Shown here: piece by piece, positions 18,088 to 28,799 of the stretch
Numbering within the stretch: position 1 is the stretch's first letter
Layout: every line of letters begins with the position of its first letter
Source: Actinomadura rubteroloni
Lineage (GTDB): Bacteria > Actinomycetota > Actinomycetes > Streptosporangiales > Streptosporangiaceae
Assembly (NCBI RefSeq): GCF_002911665.1
Contig: NZ_MTBP01000001.1
Coordinates: 1,798,001-1,862,000 of the forward strand
Length of the DNA: 64,000 nt
Direction: 5' to 3'
Made by a program: the position numbers and the translations under genes
The notes under the pieces: model-generated
Seen by the model: only the letters and a program-made list of their open reading frames with translations
The model's database searches: none
What the model was told of the DNA's origin: nothing

Positions 18088-19067
18088 GCGGGGACGCGGG
18101 CGGCGGCCGGGGACGGGGTCGCGTCGTGGAAGGCGGGGCCGGGCCAGTCGCGGGCGGTGAAGGTCGCGCGGACCGCGTCCTGGACGCGGGAGACGCGGTC
18201 GGCGGGGGCCAGGACGGTCACCGCGCCGCCGGGGCCGCCGGAGATCCGCGCGCCGCGCGCTCCCGCGCGCAGGGCCGTGTCCACGGTCGCGTCGGCCTGC
18301 GGCCAGGACGTCTGGAACTGGTCGCGCAGGGACATCTGGGACGCGTTCAGCATCGCCCCCAGCTCGGCGACGGCGCCCGCGCGCAGCAGCCCCGCCGCCG
18401 CGTCGATCCGGTGCCGTTCGGTCACGACGTGCTGGACGCGGCGGCGCAGCACCGGGTCGCGCAGCGTCCCGAGCGCCCCGGCCAGGTCGCGGACGTCCCC
18501 GAGCGAGGCGACGCCGAGCAGCCGGGCCGCGGCCGCGCACTCGTCGCGGCGTTCGGCGGCCAGGCCGGGGTCGGCGCTCGCGCGCGTGTCCACGGCGAAC
18601 AGGGCGAGCCCGGCGCCCGTCACGTCGCACGGCAGTGTGCCCGCGGCGCCGGTGCGGCGGTCGACCAGGAGCGCGCGGCCGGCCGCGCCGAGCAGCGACG
18701 TGGCGGCGTCCGGGCGGCCCGGCTCGGCGGCGAACGGCACCAGGGACGGCGCGTCCAGGTCCAGGGCGTACAGGTCGCGCAGCGCCAGCGCGACGGCGGC
18801 GGCGAGCGCCCCGGGGGCGCCGAGGCCCGGCGGCAGGCCGGTCTCGGCCTTCGCCGCGACACCGCCCGCGCCGCGCGCGGCCAGCCGCCGGGCCGCGTCC
18901 GCCGCCGGGGCCGTCCAGGCGTCGCCGGGCAGATCCAGCGTGTCGGAGCGCTCGGCGTCCACGGTCACGCCGCCGGGGATCGCGACGGTCAGCGCGGGGC
19001 CGTCCGGATCGTGCTCCTCGCCGAGCAGGACGACGCGACCCGGAGCGCGCCACCGGCCGCCCGTCAT
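18084..19067 (-). CDS. galK: Galactokinase-like GHMP protein with degenerate active-site motifs
   Basis: The 327-residue product lies downstream of galE and has the GalK domain order, but is shorter than usual enzymes (about 380 residues) and lacks key residues. The signature normally reading GEHTDYNGG is GEEHDPDG here; the phosphate loop normally containing GLSSSA is [15 protein letters not shown], with no serine pair; and the third GHMP motif is [11 protein letters not shown]. An Asp remains at the place of the catalytic base ([10 protein letters not shown]). It may be inactive, act on another sugar, or be a regulatory paralog. ATG at 19067 overlaps the galE stop by four bases, so the two are coupled. 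Confidence 0.65.
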   Translation of the reverse strand: MTGGRWRAPGRVVLLGEEHDPDGPALTVAIPGGVTVDAERSDTLDLPGDAWTAPAADAARRLAARGAGGVAAKAETGLPPGLGAPGALAAAVALALRDLYALDLDAPSLVPFAAEPGRPDAATSLLGAAGRALLVDRRTGAAGTLPCDVTGAGLALFAVDTRASADPGLAAERRDECAAAARLLGVASLGDVRDLAGALGTLRDPVLRRRVQHVVTERHRIDAAAGLLRAGAVAELGAMLNASQMSLRDQFQTSWPQADATVDTALRAGARGARISGGPGGAVTVLAPADRVSRVQDAVRATFTARDWPGPAFHDATPSPAAARVPA

Positions 19068-20047
19068 CGCGGGCCGGTGGGGAGGCCGGTGGTGAGGAAC
19101 GTCCAGGCGTCGGCGACCATGGCGGTCAGGTCGCGTTCGGGCTTCCAGCCGAGCGCGCGGTGGATCTCGTCCGACGACGCGACCAGCACGGCCGGGTCGC
19201 CGGGCCGCCGCGCCTCGGCCCGCGCCGGGATCGGGTGCCCGGTGACCTCGCGGCACACCTCCACGACCGCGCGGACGGAGTAGCCCGTCCCGCTGCCGAG
19301 GTTGAAGATCGTGTGGGTGCCGGGGACTACGGCGTCCAGCGCGAGCAGGTGCGCGTCCGCGAGGTCGACCACGTGGACGTAGTCGCGGACACAGGTGCCG
19401 TCCGGCGTCGGGTAGTCCTCGCCGAAGATCCGCACCGCGTCGCCGTCGCCGAGTGCGATCTTCAGGACGTTCGGGACGAGGTGCGTCTCGACCGTGTGCC
19501 GTTCGCCGAGCGTGAGACCGTCCTCCAGCAGCGCGCCCGCCACGTTGAAGTACCGCAGCGACACCCCGCCGAGCCCGTAGAGCCGCGCGAACTCGGCGAG
19601 CGTCGTGTCGATCGCCAGCTTGGACGCGCCGTAGGGGTTGGTCGGACGGGTCGGCGCCGTCTCCGTGATGGGCGTGACGTCCGGCTCGCCGTAGGTCGCG
19701 GCGGTCGAGGAGAACACGATGCGGGGGACGTCGGTGCGGCGCATCGCGTCCAGCAGCGCCAGCGTCTCGCCGAGGTTCTTGTCCCAGTAGAGCGCGGGCT
19801 TCTCGACCGACTCGCCGACGAGCGACTTGGCGGCGAAGTGCAGCACCGCGTCGAACCCGCCCTCGGACAGGACGCGGAAGGACGTGTCGCGCAGCGTCCC
19901 GATCACCAGCGTGGCGCCCGGCGGGACGGCGTCGGCGTGGCCGGTGGACAGGTCGTCCAGCACGATCACCTCGTGGCCCGCCGCGATCAGCCGGGCGGAC
20001 ACGACGCCGCCGATGTAGCCGGCGCCGCCGGTGACGAGTACTTTCAC
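19064..20047 (-). CDS. galE: UDP-glucose 4-epimerase
   Basis: GalE interconverts UDP-glucose and UDP-galactose using tightly bound NAD. The 327-residue protein opens with the Rossmann motif [14 protein letters not shown] and has the short-chain dehydrogenase active site: the Ser/Thr region [12 protein letters not shown], then [11 protein letters not shown] with the YxxxK pair, and [13 protein letters not shown] at 20047 follows GGAGG, and a TAGCCT -10 element lies about 40 bases further upstream. It is followed by the galactokinase-like gene with a four-base overlap; no galT is nearby, so a complete Leloir pathway is not shown here. Confidence 0.95.
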   Translation of the reverse strand: MKVLVTGGAGYIGGVVSARLIAAGHEVIVLDDLSTGHADAVPPGATLVIGTLRDTSFRVLSEGGFDAVLHFAAKSLVGESVEKPALYWDKNLGETLALLDAMRRTDVPRIVFSSTAATYGEPDVTPITETAPTRPTNPYGASKLAIDTTLAEFARLYGLGGVSLRYFNVAGALLEDGLTLGERHTVETHLVPNVLKIALGDGDAVRIFGEDYPTPDGTCVRDYVHVVDLADAHLLALDAVVPGTHTIFNLGSGTGYSVRAVVEVCREVTGHPIPARAEARRPGDPAVLVASSDEIHRALGWKPERDLTAMVADAWTFLTTGLPTGPR

Positions 20048-20054
20048 GAGCTGA

Positions 20055-21876
<1,822 letters not shown>

Positions 21877-21977
21877 GACATTTGTCCTGCCGTTTCCAGT
21901 GCGGACCGGCTCTGCCGCCGTCCGCCGCGCCGCCGCGACGATGGGGACATCAACCGATGAACCCCCAGGGAGCGGAC

Positions 21978-22412
21978 ATGAACGGCATCATCGCCCGGCG
22001 GCGCGGCACCAAGATCACGTGGGACGACCTGCGCGACGTCCGCCCGCTCCCGGTCTGGTTCTTCGGCTTCGAGGGCCTGATGGCGGGCGCGTTCGACCTC
22101 TGCAAGGCCTGGCACGGCGCCTGGGCGCTCCTCCTGGCCCTGGCGGCGGTGAACGTGATCGTCGGCCTGACCGTCCTGCGCCGCCGCATCAAGCTCGTCC
22201 GGGCGATGCTCCGCGACAGCCGCACCCGCAAGATCGCCGTGGTCCTCATCGCCGCCCGGATCGCCCTGCACGCCGCCCTCGCCGCGCTGGGCCTCCAGAT
22301 CACGACGCCCGCCGCCCACCTCGCCCTGGCCGCCGTGATGACCACCACGACGATCACCCTGCTCTGGCTCGACCAGCGCGTCACCTTCCGCGCCCTCGCC
22401 CGCACCGCGTGA
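21978..22412 (+). CDS. Hypothetical four-helix membrane protein
   Basis: I do not recognise this 144-residue family. The product has an N-terminal soluble part (KITWDDLRDVRPLPVWFFGF), two hydrophobic segments in the first half (ending LLALAAVNVIVGLTV), a basic loop, and two more in the second half (KIAVVLIAARIALHAALAAL and LALAAVMTTTTITLLWL). ATG at 21978 is chosen over 21957 because AGGGAG at 21967-21972 has correct spacing to it. The gap after the RNA ligase gene (about 100 bases) suggests its own promoter. Confidence 0.55.
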   Translation: MNGIIARRRGTKITWDDLRDVRPLPVWFFGFEGLMAGAFDLCKAWHGAWALLLALAAVNVIVGLTVLRRRIKLVRAMLRDSRTRKIAVVLIAARIALHAALAALGLQITTPAAHLALAAVMTTTTITLLWLDQRVTFRALARTA

Positions 22413-22485
22413 CCGTGCTCAGGGGACCCGCGCCGGTACGGCTTCTTCGACCGCCGTGCCGTGCGCGGCGTCGCCTGCAGGCTCG

Positions 22486-23820
22486 TCAGAGGCGGCGGCT
22501 GAGGAGGGCGGCCAGGAGGAAGCCGGCGGCGGCCAGGCAGGCGGCGTAGTGCAGGCCCGTGACCAGGTCGGACGCGGCCAGGGTGCCGAAGACGGCGATG
22601 CCGATCGCGTTGCCGGACTGGCGGGCGACGTTGAAGACGGCCGTCGCGACGCCCGCCGTGCCGGGCGGGGCCGCCTCGATGATGGCGGCGGTCGCGGCCG
22701 GGACGGTCAGCGGGACCGCCACGCCCAGCGCGGTCAGGGCGAACAGGACGGCGGGATACGGCGTGCGGGGGCCTGCGGCGAGCCAGCCGAGGGAGCCCGC
22801 CGCGCCGAGCAGGAGGGCGCCGGTCATGGGGGCGGACGGGCCGAACCGCGCCGTGAGGCGGCCCGACAGCGGGGAGACGACCGTCGCCATGCCCGCCATC
22901 GGCAGCAGCATCAGCCCGGTCGCGAACGCGCCGCGCCCGCGCTCCTCCTGGAAGTAGAGCGTCGCGAGGTAGAGCAGGCCGTACATTCCGATGTTGAGCA
23001 GGACGCCGATCGCCGCCGTCGCCGCGAACCCGGGCCGCCGGAACCAGGACGGCGCCAGCAGCGGAGCCGCGCCCGACGCCTCCCGGCGGCGTTCCACCGC
23101 GACGAACGCCGCCAGCGCGCACGAACCGGCGGGCAGGACGAGCAGCGTGCGCGCGGACGTCCAGCCCGCCGACGCCGCCTCGTTGAACCCGCCCGCGAGC
23201 GCCGTCAGCCCCGCGACGCCGAGCACCTGCCCGGCCCGGTCGGGCGGGCCGGCGTCCCGGCGCGGCGGGGGAGCCGGGACGAACCGGAGCGTCAGCGCGC
23301 ACGCGCAGGCGGCGATCGGGACGTTCAGCCAGAACACCGTCCGCCAGTTCAGGCCCGCGACGAGGAAGCCGCCGACGACCGGCCCCGACGCGAACGCCGT
23401 CCCCGCGACGCCGGCCCAGATCCCGAGCGCGCGCGCCCGTCCGGCACGGTCGGGGTAGGCGGCGGTCAGCAGCGCCAGCGACGCCGGGACGAGCAGCGCC
23501 GCCCCCGCCCCCTGCACGAGCCGCAGCGCGACGAGTTCGGCGGCCGTCCGCGCGAGGCCGCAGCCCGCCGACGCGGCCGTGAACAGCGCGAGCCCCGCCA
23601 GGAACACGCCCCGGTGCCCGCGCCGGTCGCCGAGCGCGCCGCCGGCGAGCAGCAGCCCGGCGAAGACGGCGCTGTAGCCGTCCACGCTCCACTGGACGGC
23701 CGCCGCGCTCGCGTGGAGGGAGGACCGGACGGCCGGGACGGCGACCGTCACCACCGTCACGTCGAGCATCACCATGAAGTAGCCGAGGCTGAGCGCCACG
23801 AGCGGAGTACGTCGTTCCAT
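22486..23820 (-). CDS. MFS transporter, DHA2 (EmrB/QacA-like) drug-efflux type
   Basis: The 444-residue integral membrane protein has about 12-14 hydrophobic helices. The first helix, LGYFMVMLDVTVVTVAVPAV, contains the D-x-T-V-V-x-V-A-x-P motif of DHA2 drug/proton antiporters, and GALGDRRGHRGVFLAG is MFS motif A. Such pumps export toxic compounds or metabolites; the substrate is unknown. ATG at 23820 has AGGATG eight bases upstream; an ATG at 23829 is the alternative. It is divergent from an ArsR-type regulator, and a 16-bp palindrome lies between them. Confidence 0.88.
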   Translation of the reverse strand: MERRTPLVALSLGYFMVMLDVTVVTVAVPAVRSSLHASAAAVQWSVDGYSAVFAGLLLAGGALGDRRGHRGVFLAGLALFTAASAGCGLARTAAELVALRLVQGAGAALLVPASLALLTAAYPDRAGRARALGIWAGVAGTAFASGPVVGGFLVAGLNWRTVFWLNVPIAACACALTLRFVPAPPPRRDAGPPDRAGQVLGVAGLTALAGGFNEAASAGWTSARTLLVLPAGSCALAAFVAVERRREASGAAPLLAPSWFRRPGFAATAAIGVLLNIGMYGLLYLATLYFQEERGRGAFATGLMLLPMAGMATVVSPLSGRLTARFGPSAPMTGALLLGAAGSLGWLAAGPRTPYPAVLFALTALGVAVPLTVPAATAAIIEAAPPGTAGVATAVFNVARQSGNAIGIAVFGTLAASDLVTGLHYAACLAAAGFLLAALLSRRL

Positions 23821-23845
23821 CCGCTTCATCCTGGGCGCGGAACAC

Positions 23846-23861
23846 TTCGGCGCCCGCCGAA
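23846..23861. promoter_or_regulatory. Candidate operator between MFS pump and ArsR regulator
   Basis: TTCGGCG-CC-CGCCGAA is a perfect 7-bp inverted repeat with a 2-bp spacer in the 66-bp gap between the divergent genes. It lies just upstream of TACCGT (23874-23879), the likely -10 of the regulator, so it could serve autorepression and control of the pump. Confidence 0.5.
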
Positions 23862-23886
23862 CCGTGCCCGGCCTACCGTGGGACGC

Positions 23887-24639
23887 ATGACACCACCGCA
23901 GAGCGAACCGGACATCGCGCGGGCGGCGGCGCTGATCGCCGAGCCGTCCCGCGCGCGGATCCTCAAGGCGCTCGCCGACGGGCGCGCCGCGTCGTCCGGC
24001 GCGCTCGCCGCCGAGGCCGGGGTGAGCGCGTCCACGGCGAGCGAGCATCTCGCGCGGCTCGCCGAGGCCGGGCTGATCACGACCGAGCGGCGCGGCCGGC
24101 GGCGCGAGCACCGGCTCGCCGGCCCGGACGTCGGCGCGGCGCTGGAGGCCCTCGCCGTCATCGCCCCGCCCGAGCCCGGCCGGACGCTGCGGCAGAGCAG
24201 CCGCGCGCGGGCCCTCAGCCGGTCCCGCACCTGCTACGACCACCTGGCGGGACGGCTGGGCGTGGACGTCCTGCAGGCCATGCTCCAGCGCGGCCTGATC
24301 GTCGGCCACGACGGCTTCCACCGGCCGGGCAAGGCGGTGCGCGACCGTCCGTCCTCCTACGGCCGCGACATCGACTACCGGGTGAGCGACGCGGGCCGCG
24401 CCTGGTTCGCCCGGTTCGGAGTGGACGTGGCCGCGCTGCCGCCGCGCCGCCCGCTCGTCCGCTACTGCGTCGACTGGACCGAGCAGCGTCACCACCTGTC
24501 CGGCGCGCTCGGCGCCACCCTGCTGGACCGCCTGTTCGCGCTCGGCTGGCTGCGCCGGGGAGCGTCGCCGCGCGTCGTCCACGTCACGGACGCGGGGGTG
24601 ACCGGCCTGGCCGAAACCCTCGGCGTCGGCCCGCGCTAG
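23887..24639 (+). CDS. ArsR-family winged-helix regulator with C-terminal extension
   Basis: The first 90 residues form an ArsR-type winged helix: EPSRARILKALADGRAAS, the helix-turn-helix EAGVSASTASEHLARLAEAG, and the basic wing TTERRGRRREHRLA. No metal-binding cysteine pair typical of ArsR/SmtB sensors is seen. The remaining 160 residues are a second domain of unknown ligand (YDHLAGRLGVDVLQAML and similar). TACCGT ends seven bases before the ATG and no ribosome site precedes it, so the mRNA may be leaderless. It most likely represses the divergent MFS gene and itself. Confidence 0.8.
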   Translation: MTPPQSEPDIARAAALIAEPSRARILKALADGRAASSGALAAEAGVSASTASEHLARLAEAGLITTERRGRRREHRLAGPDVGAALEALAVIAPPEPGRTLRQSSRARALSRSRTCYDHLAGRLGVDVLQAMLQRGLIVGHDGFHRPGKAVRDRPSSYGRDIDYRVSDAGRAWFARFGVDVAALPPRRPLVRYCVDWTEQRHHLSGALGATLLDRLFALGWLRRGASPRVVHVTDAGVTGLAETLGVGPR

Positions 24640-24646
24640 ACGGCTG

Positions 24647-25825
24647 TCAGGTCGTCTCGTCGGCGGGGGAGCGGCGCCGGCGCAGCACCGCGAACAGGAC
24701 CGCGACCGCCATCGTCGCGCCCGCCGCGCCGCCGCCGACCAGCCACCAGCGGCGTCCGCTCTCCGTCGAGCCGAGCGACGACGACAGCACCTTCGCCGAC
24801 TTGCCCTGCACGCCCGCGTTCGCCGGCGTCCCCGGCGCGACCAGCTCGCCGACCGGCCGCACCTTGCCGACGGCCGCGAAGCCCCAGTCCAGGAGCTTGG
24901 CCGCGTACGGCGACGGCGGGACGTCGGCCTTCATCAGCGAGATCAGGATCGTGTGGTTCCCGCGCTTGGCCTCCGCCACGAACGTCTGGCCCGCCGCGAC
25001 CGTGTAGCCGTTCTTCCCGCCGATCATCCCGGTGTAGGCGTGCGGCTGGCCCGCCAGCATCCGGTTGTGCGTGTAGATCGGGTACCCGCCGGTCTTGCGG
25101 CCCTTCTTGCGCTGCCGCTTGGTCGGCGGCGCGGGGAAGTGCGTGGTCAGCGCCCGCACGTACGCCCGGAAGTCCGGGTTCTTCATGCCCTCCCGCAGGA
25201 TCAGCGCGAGGTCGTAGGACGAGGTGTGCTGCGTCCGGACGTTCAGCCCGAGGTCCACGTCGAGCCCGTTCGGCGACGCGGCGAGCGTGTCGGACGCGTG
25301 CAGGTGCCGCGCCTCGGCGTTCATGTCCGCGATCGTCGCGGCCATGCCGCCGTTGGCCTCGGCGAGCGTCACCGCCGCGTCGTTCGCCGACATCATGAGC
25401 AGCGCGTGGAACAGGTCCGACACCTTGTACTGCATCTTCGGCGTCATGCCGACCTTGGTGCCCTCCACGTCGCACGCCTTCTGCGACGGCCGGACGAGCC
25501 GGTTCGGGTCCAGCTTCGGGATCAGCGTCAGCGCGGTGAGCGTCTTCAGCGTGCTCGCCGGGAGGTACTTGCCGTGCGGGTCCTTGGCGGCGAGGATCTG
25601 GCCGGTGTCGGCGTCGGAGATCACCCAGGACGCCGCGTTGATCTTCGGCGGGGCGCGGAACCCGGCGGGGGCGTCCACGATCGTCCCGGTCCCGCCGAGA
25701 CGCTCGCCCCCGACCGGCGGCGCGGCCGTCGCCACCCCCGGGACGGCCGACAGGCCCGCCGACAGGCAGAGCGCGGACGCCGCGACGAACGCGGCGCGGC
25801 GTGGAAGACCCCGTGATGATCCCAT
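24647..25825 (-). CDS. D-alanyl-D-alanine carboxypeptidase (DacC/PBP5-like)
   Basis: This enzyme trims the terminal D-Ala from peptidoglycan stem peptides outside the membrane. The 392-residue product has a signal peptide (RRAAFVAASALCLSAGLSAV), the serine-acylase motif STLK near residue 91, the second motif SAN (MMSANDAAV), and GGKNGYT at the place of the usual KTG box, so the third motif is KNG. A C-terminal transmembrane helix (WWLVGGGAAGATMAVAVLFA) followed by RRRR anchors it with the catalytic domain outside. Its stop is seven bases from the stop of the convergent regulator gene. Confidence 0.88.
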   Translation of the reverse strand: MGSSRGLPRRAAFVAASALCLSAGLSAVPGVATAAPPVGGERLGGTGTIVDAPAGFRAPPKINAASWVISDADTGQILAAKDPHGKYLPASTLKTLTALTLIPKLDPNRLVRPSQKACDVEGTKVGMTPKMQYKVSDLFHALLMMSANDAAVTLAEANGGMAATIADMNAEARHLHASDTLAASPNGLDVDLGLNVRTQHTSSYDLALILREGMKNPDFRAYVRALTTHFPAPPTKRQRKKGRKTGGYPIYTHNRMLAGQPHAYTGMIGGKNGYTVAAGQTFVAEAKRGNHTILISLMKADVPPSPYAAKLLDWGFAAVGKVRPVGELVAPGTPANAGVQGKSAKVLSSSLGSTESGRRWWLVGGGAAGATMAVAVLFAVLRRRRSPADETT

Positions 25826-26067
25826 GATTCCCCGAGCGGTGAGCGATGTGTCGACAGAACCGTACCCATGCGAGTGAAAAGCGAGCTATCCCCCCGGTAA
25901 TGATCGGACGGTGCCGGGAGCTAGTCCGTTCGGGTGGTGGCGAAGGCGGAAACGATGGCCGATAACGGTGATCGCCGATGGTTCCGTCGTGCAGGGTTCA
26001 CGGTCCGCCGACGGAATTGCTCCCCGTGCCGCACACCGACCTGCGAGGATTGCGAGCGGAGGTCTCC
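25826..26067. promoter_or_regulatory. Divergent intergenic region, carboxypeptidase / YbdK-type ligase
   Basis: This 242-base gap separates two divergent genes. The A/T-richer stretches 25870-25905 and 25950-25970 are where promoters are most likely, but no clear -10/-35 pair or repeat could be identified. GGAGG at 26058-26062 belongs to the ligase gene. Nothing else is seen. Confidence 0.3.
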
Positions 26068-27228
26068 GTGGCCATTGACTTCAACCCCTCACGCGGCGCG
26101 ACCCTGGGCGTGGAGTGGGAGCTTCAACTCGTGGACGCCAAGACCAGGCATCTGCGCCAGGACGCCCGCGAGGTCCTCGCCGACCTGCCGAGCCTCAGCG
26201 AGGGCGGCGGGAACGCCAAGGCCCGGCACGAGATGATGGAGTCCACGGTCGAGATCGTGACCGGGATCTGCCACACGGTCGGGGAGGCCAAGGCCGACCT
26301 CGCGGCGACGCTCGGCGCGCTGCGCGGCGCGGCGGCGGCGCGCGGCATCGGGCTGGCCTGCACCGGCACCCACCCGATCAGCGACTGGCGGGACGCCGTC
26401 ATGGCCCCGATGCAGCGCTACGCCGACCTGGTGGAGCAGATGCAGTGGCTCGCGCGGCGCATCCAGACGTTCGGCGTCCACGTCCACGTCGGGGTGACCG
26501 ACGGCGCCAAGGCGATCCCGATCGTCAACGCGCTCGCCGGGTACCTGCCGCACTTCCTCGCGCTGACGGGCTCCAGCCCGTACTGGGGCGGGGCGGACAC
26601 GGGCCTGGCGTCCAGCCGCGCGATCGTGTTCGGCCAGCTCCCGACGGCGGGTCCCCCGCACCTGCTGGACGGCTGGCCGGAGTTCGAGGACTACATGGCC
26701 ACCCTGCTCAGGGCGGGGACGATCCGAAGCATCAAAGAGGTATGGTGGGACATCCGCCCGCATCCCGATTTCGGCACGGTCGAGATCCGGATGTTCGACG
26801 GCATCCCCACCCTGCGCGAGGTGGGCATGGCGGCGGCGCTGTGCCAGAGCCTCGTGACGCTGTTCGAGCAGCAGATCGACCGCGGTTACACCCTCCCCCG
26901 CCCCGCCGCGTGGGTCGTGCGCGACAACAAGTGGCGCGCCACCCGCTACGGGCTCGACGCGGTCGTCATCACCGACGACGGCGGCGGCACCGCCCCGCTC
27001 CGCGACGAGCTGTACGAGCTGGTCCGCGAGCTGGAACCGGTCGCCGAGCGGCTCGGCTGCGCGGCCGAGCTGGGCGTCGCGGCGGAGGTCCTCGACCGGG
27101 GGGCGTCCTACGAACGCCAGCGCGCGATCCGCGCCGCGGGCGGCTCCCTGGAGGACGTGGTGGACGCTGCCGTCGTCGAGCTGGCCGAGGACAGGTTCGT
27201 CACGGAGGTCGCGCATGCCGGACGATGA
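26068..27228 (+). CDS. YbdK-type carboxylate-amine ligase (glutamate-cysteine ligase family 2)
   Basis: The 386-residue product belongs to the GCS2/YbdK group: GVEWELQLVD near the N-terminus carries the conserved metal-binding acidic residues, followed by TVEIVTG, GTHPISDW, FGVHVHVGV, and EIRMFDGIPTL. Members couple an amino acid to glutamate or a similar acid with ATP; some have only weak glutamate-cysteine ligase activity. The GTG at 26068 has GGAGG five bases upstream, which removes a 30-residue N-terminal stretch that has no family similarity. The end overlaps the next gene by 14 bases if that gene starts at 27215. Confidence 0.85.
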   Translation: MAIDFNPSRGATLGVEWELQLVDAKTRHLRQDAREVLADLPSLSEGGGNAKARHEMMESTVEIVTGICHTVGEAKADLAATLGALRGAAAARGIGLACTGTHPISDWRDAVMAPMQRYADLVEQMQWLARRIQTFGVHVHVGVTDGAKAIPIVNALAGYLPHFLALTGSSPYWGGADTGLASSRAIVFGQLPTAGPPHLLDGWPEFEDYMATLLRAGTIRSIKEVWWDIRPHPDFGTVEIRMFDGIPTLREVGMAAALCQSLVTLFEQQIDRGYTLPRPAAWVVRDNKWRATRYGLDAVVITDDGGGTAPLRDELYELVRELEPVAERLGCAAELGVAAEVLDRGASYERQRAIRAAGGSLEDVVDAAVVELAEDRFVTEVAHAGR

Positions 27229-28660
27229 GGACCGGGGGGACGGCGGGCGCGAGCCCGGACGGGGCGTCCCACGGTCCGCGCCCGGCACCACCGCGTCCGG
27301 CGCCACCGGGCCGGACGCCACCGAACAGGTCTCGGGACGGGCGGTGCGCCGTCCGTCTCTCGCACAGGGGGCGCACATGACGCAGTCAGGGTCCGGGCTG
27401 ATGCCCGGCGTCGCTTCTTCGCCGGCGGGCGGACCGGACACGGCGGGGGCGCTGCGGCCGCAGCTCGACGCCTTCCTCGCCGCGCACCGCGGTGAGCTGG
27501 TGGAGTTCCGCCGCGATCTGCACCGGCATCCCGAACTCGGGTACGCCGAGCACCGCACGACGGCGCGGATCGTGGAGCGGTTGCGGCAGGCGGGGCTGGC
27601 GCCGCGCGTCCTGCCGAAGGGCACCGGCGTGCTCTGCGACATCGGCCCGGAGGACGGGCCGACGGTCGCGCTGCGGGCCGACATCGACGCGCTGCCGCTC
27701 CAGGACGAGAAGACGACCGTCCCGTACCGTTCGACGGTGCCGGGCGTCGCGCACGCGTGCGGGCACGACGTCCACACGACGATGGTGCTCGGCGCCGGGC
27801 TGTTCCTCGCGCGGCAGGCGGCGGCGGGGCTGCTGCCGGGCCGTGTGCGCCTGGTGTTCCAGCCCGCCGAGGAGTCGCCGGGCGGGGCGCTGGACGTGCT
27901 GGCGGCGGGCGGCGCGGTCGGCGTGGACCGGGTGTTCGCGCTGCACTGCGACCCGCGCATCGAGGTCGGCGAGCTGGGGCTGCGCGCCGGGGCGATCACG
28001 GCGGCGTGCGACAAGGTGTACGTCCGGGTGACGGGTCCCGGCGGGCACACGGCGCGTCCGCACCTGACGGCCGACCTGGTGTACGCGCTCGCCAAGATCG
28101 TCACCGAGCTGCCGGCGGCGCTGTCGCGGCGGGTGGACCCCCGGTCCAGCCTGTCGCTGGTGTGGGGGCGGGTGTCGGCGGGGTCGGTGGCGAACGCGAT
28201 CCCCGACGACGGCATCGCCGAGGGCACCGTCCGCTGCCTGGACGACGACGCCTGGCACCGCGCGCCGGAGATGATGCGGTCGCTGTTGCAGTCGGTCGCC
28301 GCCGCCTACGACGTGGAGGCGTCGCTGGAGTACGTCCGGGGCGTCCCGCCGACGGTGAACGAGGCGGCGAGCGTGGACATGTTCCGCGACGCGGCGGCGC
28401 TGGTCCTCGGCCCGGACGGCGCGGTCCCGACGCCGCAGAGCCTCGGCGGCGAGGACTTCGGCTGGTACCTGGAGACGGTCCCGGGGGCGCTGGCGCGGCT
28501 CGGCGTCCGCACGCCGGGCTCGACCGGCGACTACGACCTGCACCGGGGCGACTTCGACGTGGACGAGGGCTGCATTCCGGTCGGCGTCCGCGTCCTGACC
28601 GCGACGGCGCTGACCGCGCTGTGGGACGGCCGTCCGGTGGCGGGGGCCGCCCTCGCCTGA
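27215..28660 (+). CDS. M20-family amidohydrolase
   Basis: This metallo-amidohydrolase is related to N-acyl-amino-acid and hippurate hydrolases. Metal-binding motifs are visible: RDLHRHPELGYAEH, LRADIDALPL, HACGHDVHTTM and QPAEESPGG with the catalytic and metal-binding glutamates, and later GEDFGWY. The start is uncertain: ATG at 27215 has GGAGG six bases upstream but adds 54 low-complexity residues, while ATG at 27377 (with AGGGGG) gives a 427-residue protein of usual family length. It overlaps or closely follows the ligase gene. M. tuberculosis has an M20 gene (amiB1) beside its purine-nucleoside phosphorylase gene, so a link to the salvage block is possible. Confidence 0.85.
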   Translation: MPDDEDRGDGGREPGRGVPRSAPGTTASGATGPDATEQVSGRAVRRPSLAQGAHMTQSGSGLMPGVASSPAGGPDTAGALRPQLDAFLAAHRGELVEFRRDLHRHPELGYAEHRTTARIVERLRQAGLAPRVLPKGTGVLCDIGPEDGPTVALRADIDALPLQDEKTTVPYRSTVPGVAHACGHDVHTTMVLGAGLFLARQAAAGLLPGRVRLVFQPAEESPGGALDVLAAGGAVGVDRVFALHCDPRIEVGELGLRAGAITAACDKVYVRVTGPGGHTARPHLTADLVYALAKIVTELPAALSRRVDPRSSLSLVWGRVSAGSVANAIPDDGIAEGTVRCLDDDAWHRAPEMMRSLLQSVAAAYDVEASLEYVRGVPPTVNEAASVDMFRDAAALVLGPDGAVPTPQSLGGEDFGWYLETVPGALARLGVRTPGSTGDYDLHRGDFDVDEGCIPVGVRVLTATALTALWDGRPVAGAALA

Positions 28661-28677
28661 CCTGCCGGTGACCGGAG

Positions 28678-28773
28678 AACGCCCAGGTCGCAACACGTTG
28701 GTAACCGCGTTCGGCGGCCAGGTCCCGCCCCGATAACGGACGCGTTGCGGTTCGACGCCACCTGGGCGTTTTT
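28678..28773 (+). promoter_or_regulatory. Candidate structured RNA leader or complex terminator before the nucleoside importer
   Basis: AACGCCCAGGT (28678-28688) and ACCTGGGCGTT (28760-28770) form a perfect 11-bp helix closing 71 nt, and the right arm runs into TTTTT. Inside, CGCAAC (28689-28694) directly continues the left arm and can pair with GTTGCG (28744-28749). A different pairing, AACCGC (28703-28708) with GCGGTT (28747-28752), uses the same right-hand bases, so two folds compete. GGCGG/CCGCC (28713-28717, 28725-28729) makes a 7-nt-loop hairpin in the middle. The motif matches no riboswitch class I know. It begins 18 bases after the amidohydrolase stop, so an elaborate terminator is the main alternative. 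Confidence 0.5.
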
Positions 28774-28799
28774 CCCTGCTCGCGGGATAACTTCCCCTG

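Noticed and set aside
28678..28773. Identification of the leader as a purine riboswitch
   Set aside because: The conserved core and loop-loop bases of purine riboswitches are absent; it is reported only as an unassigned structure.
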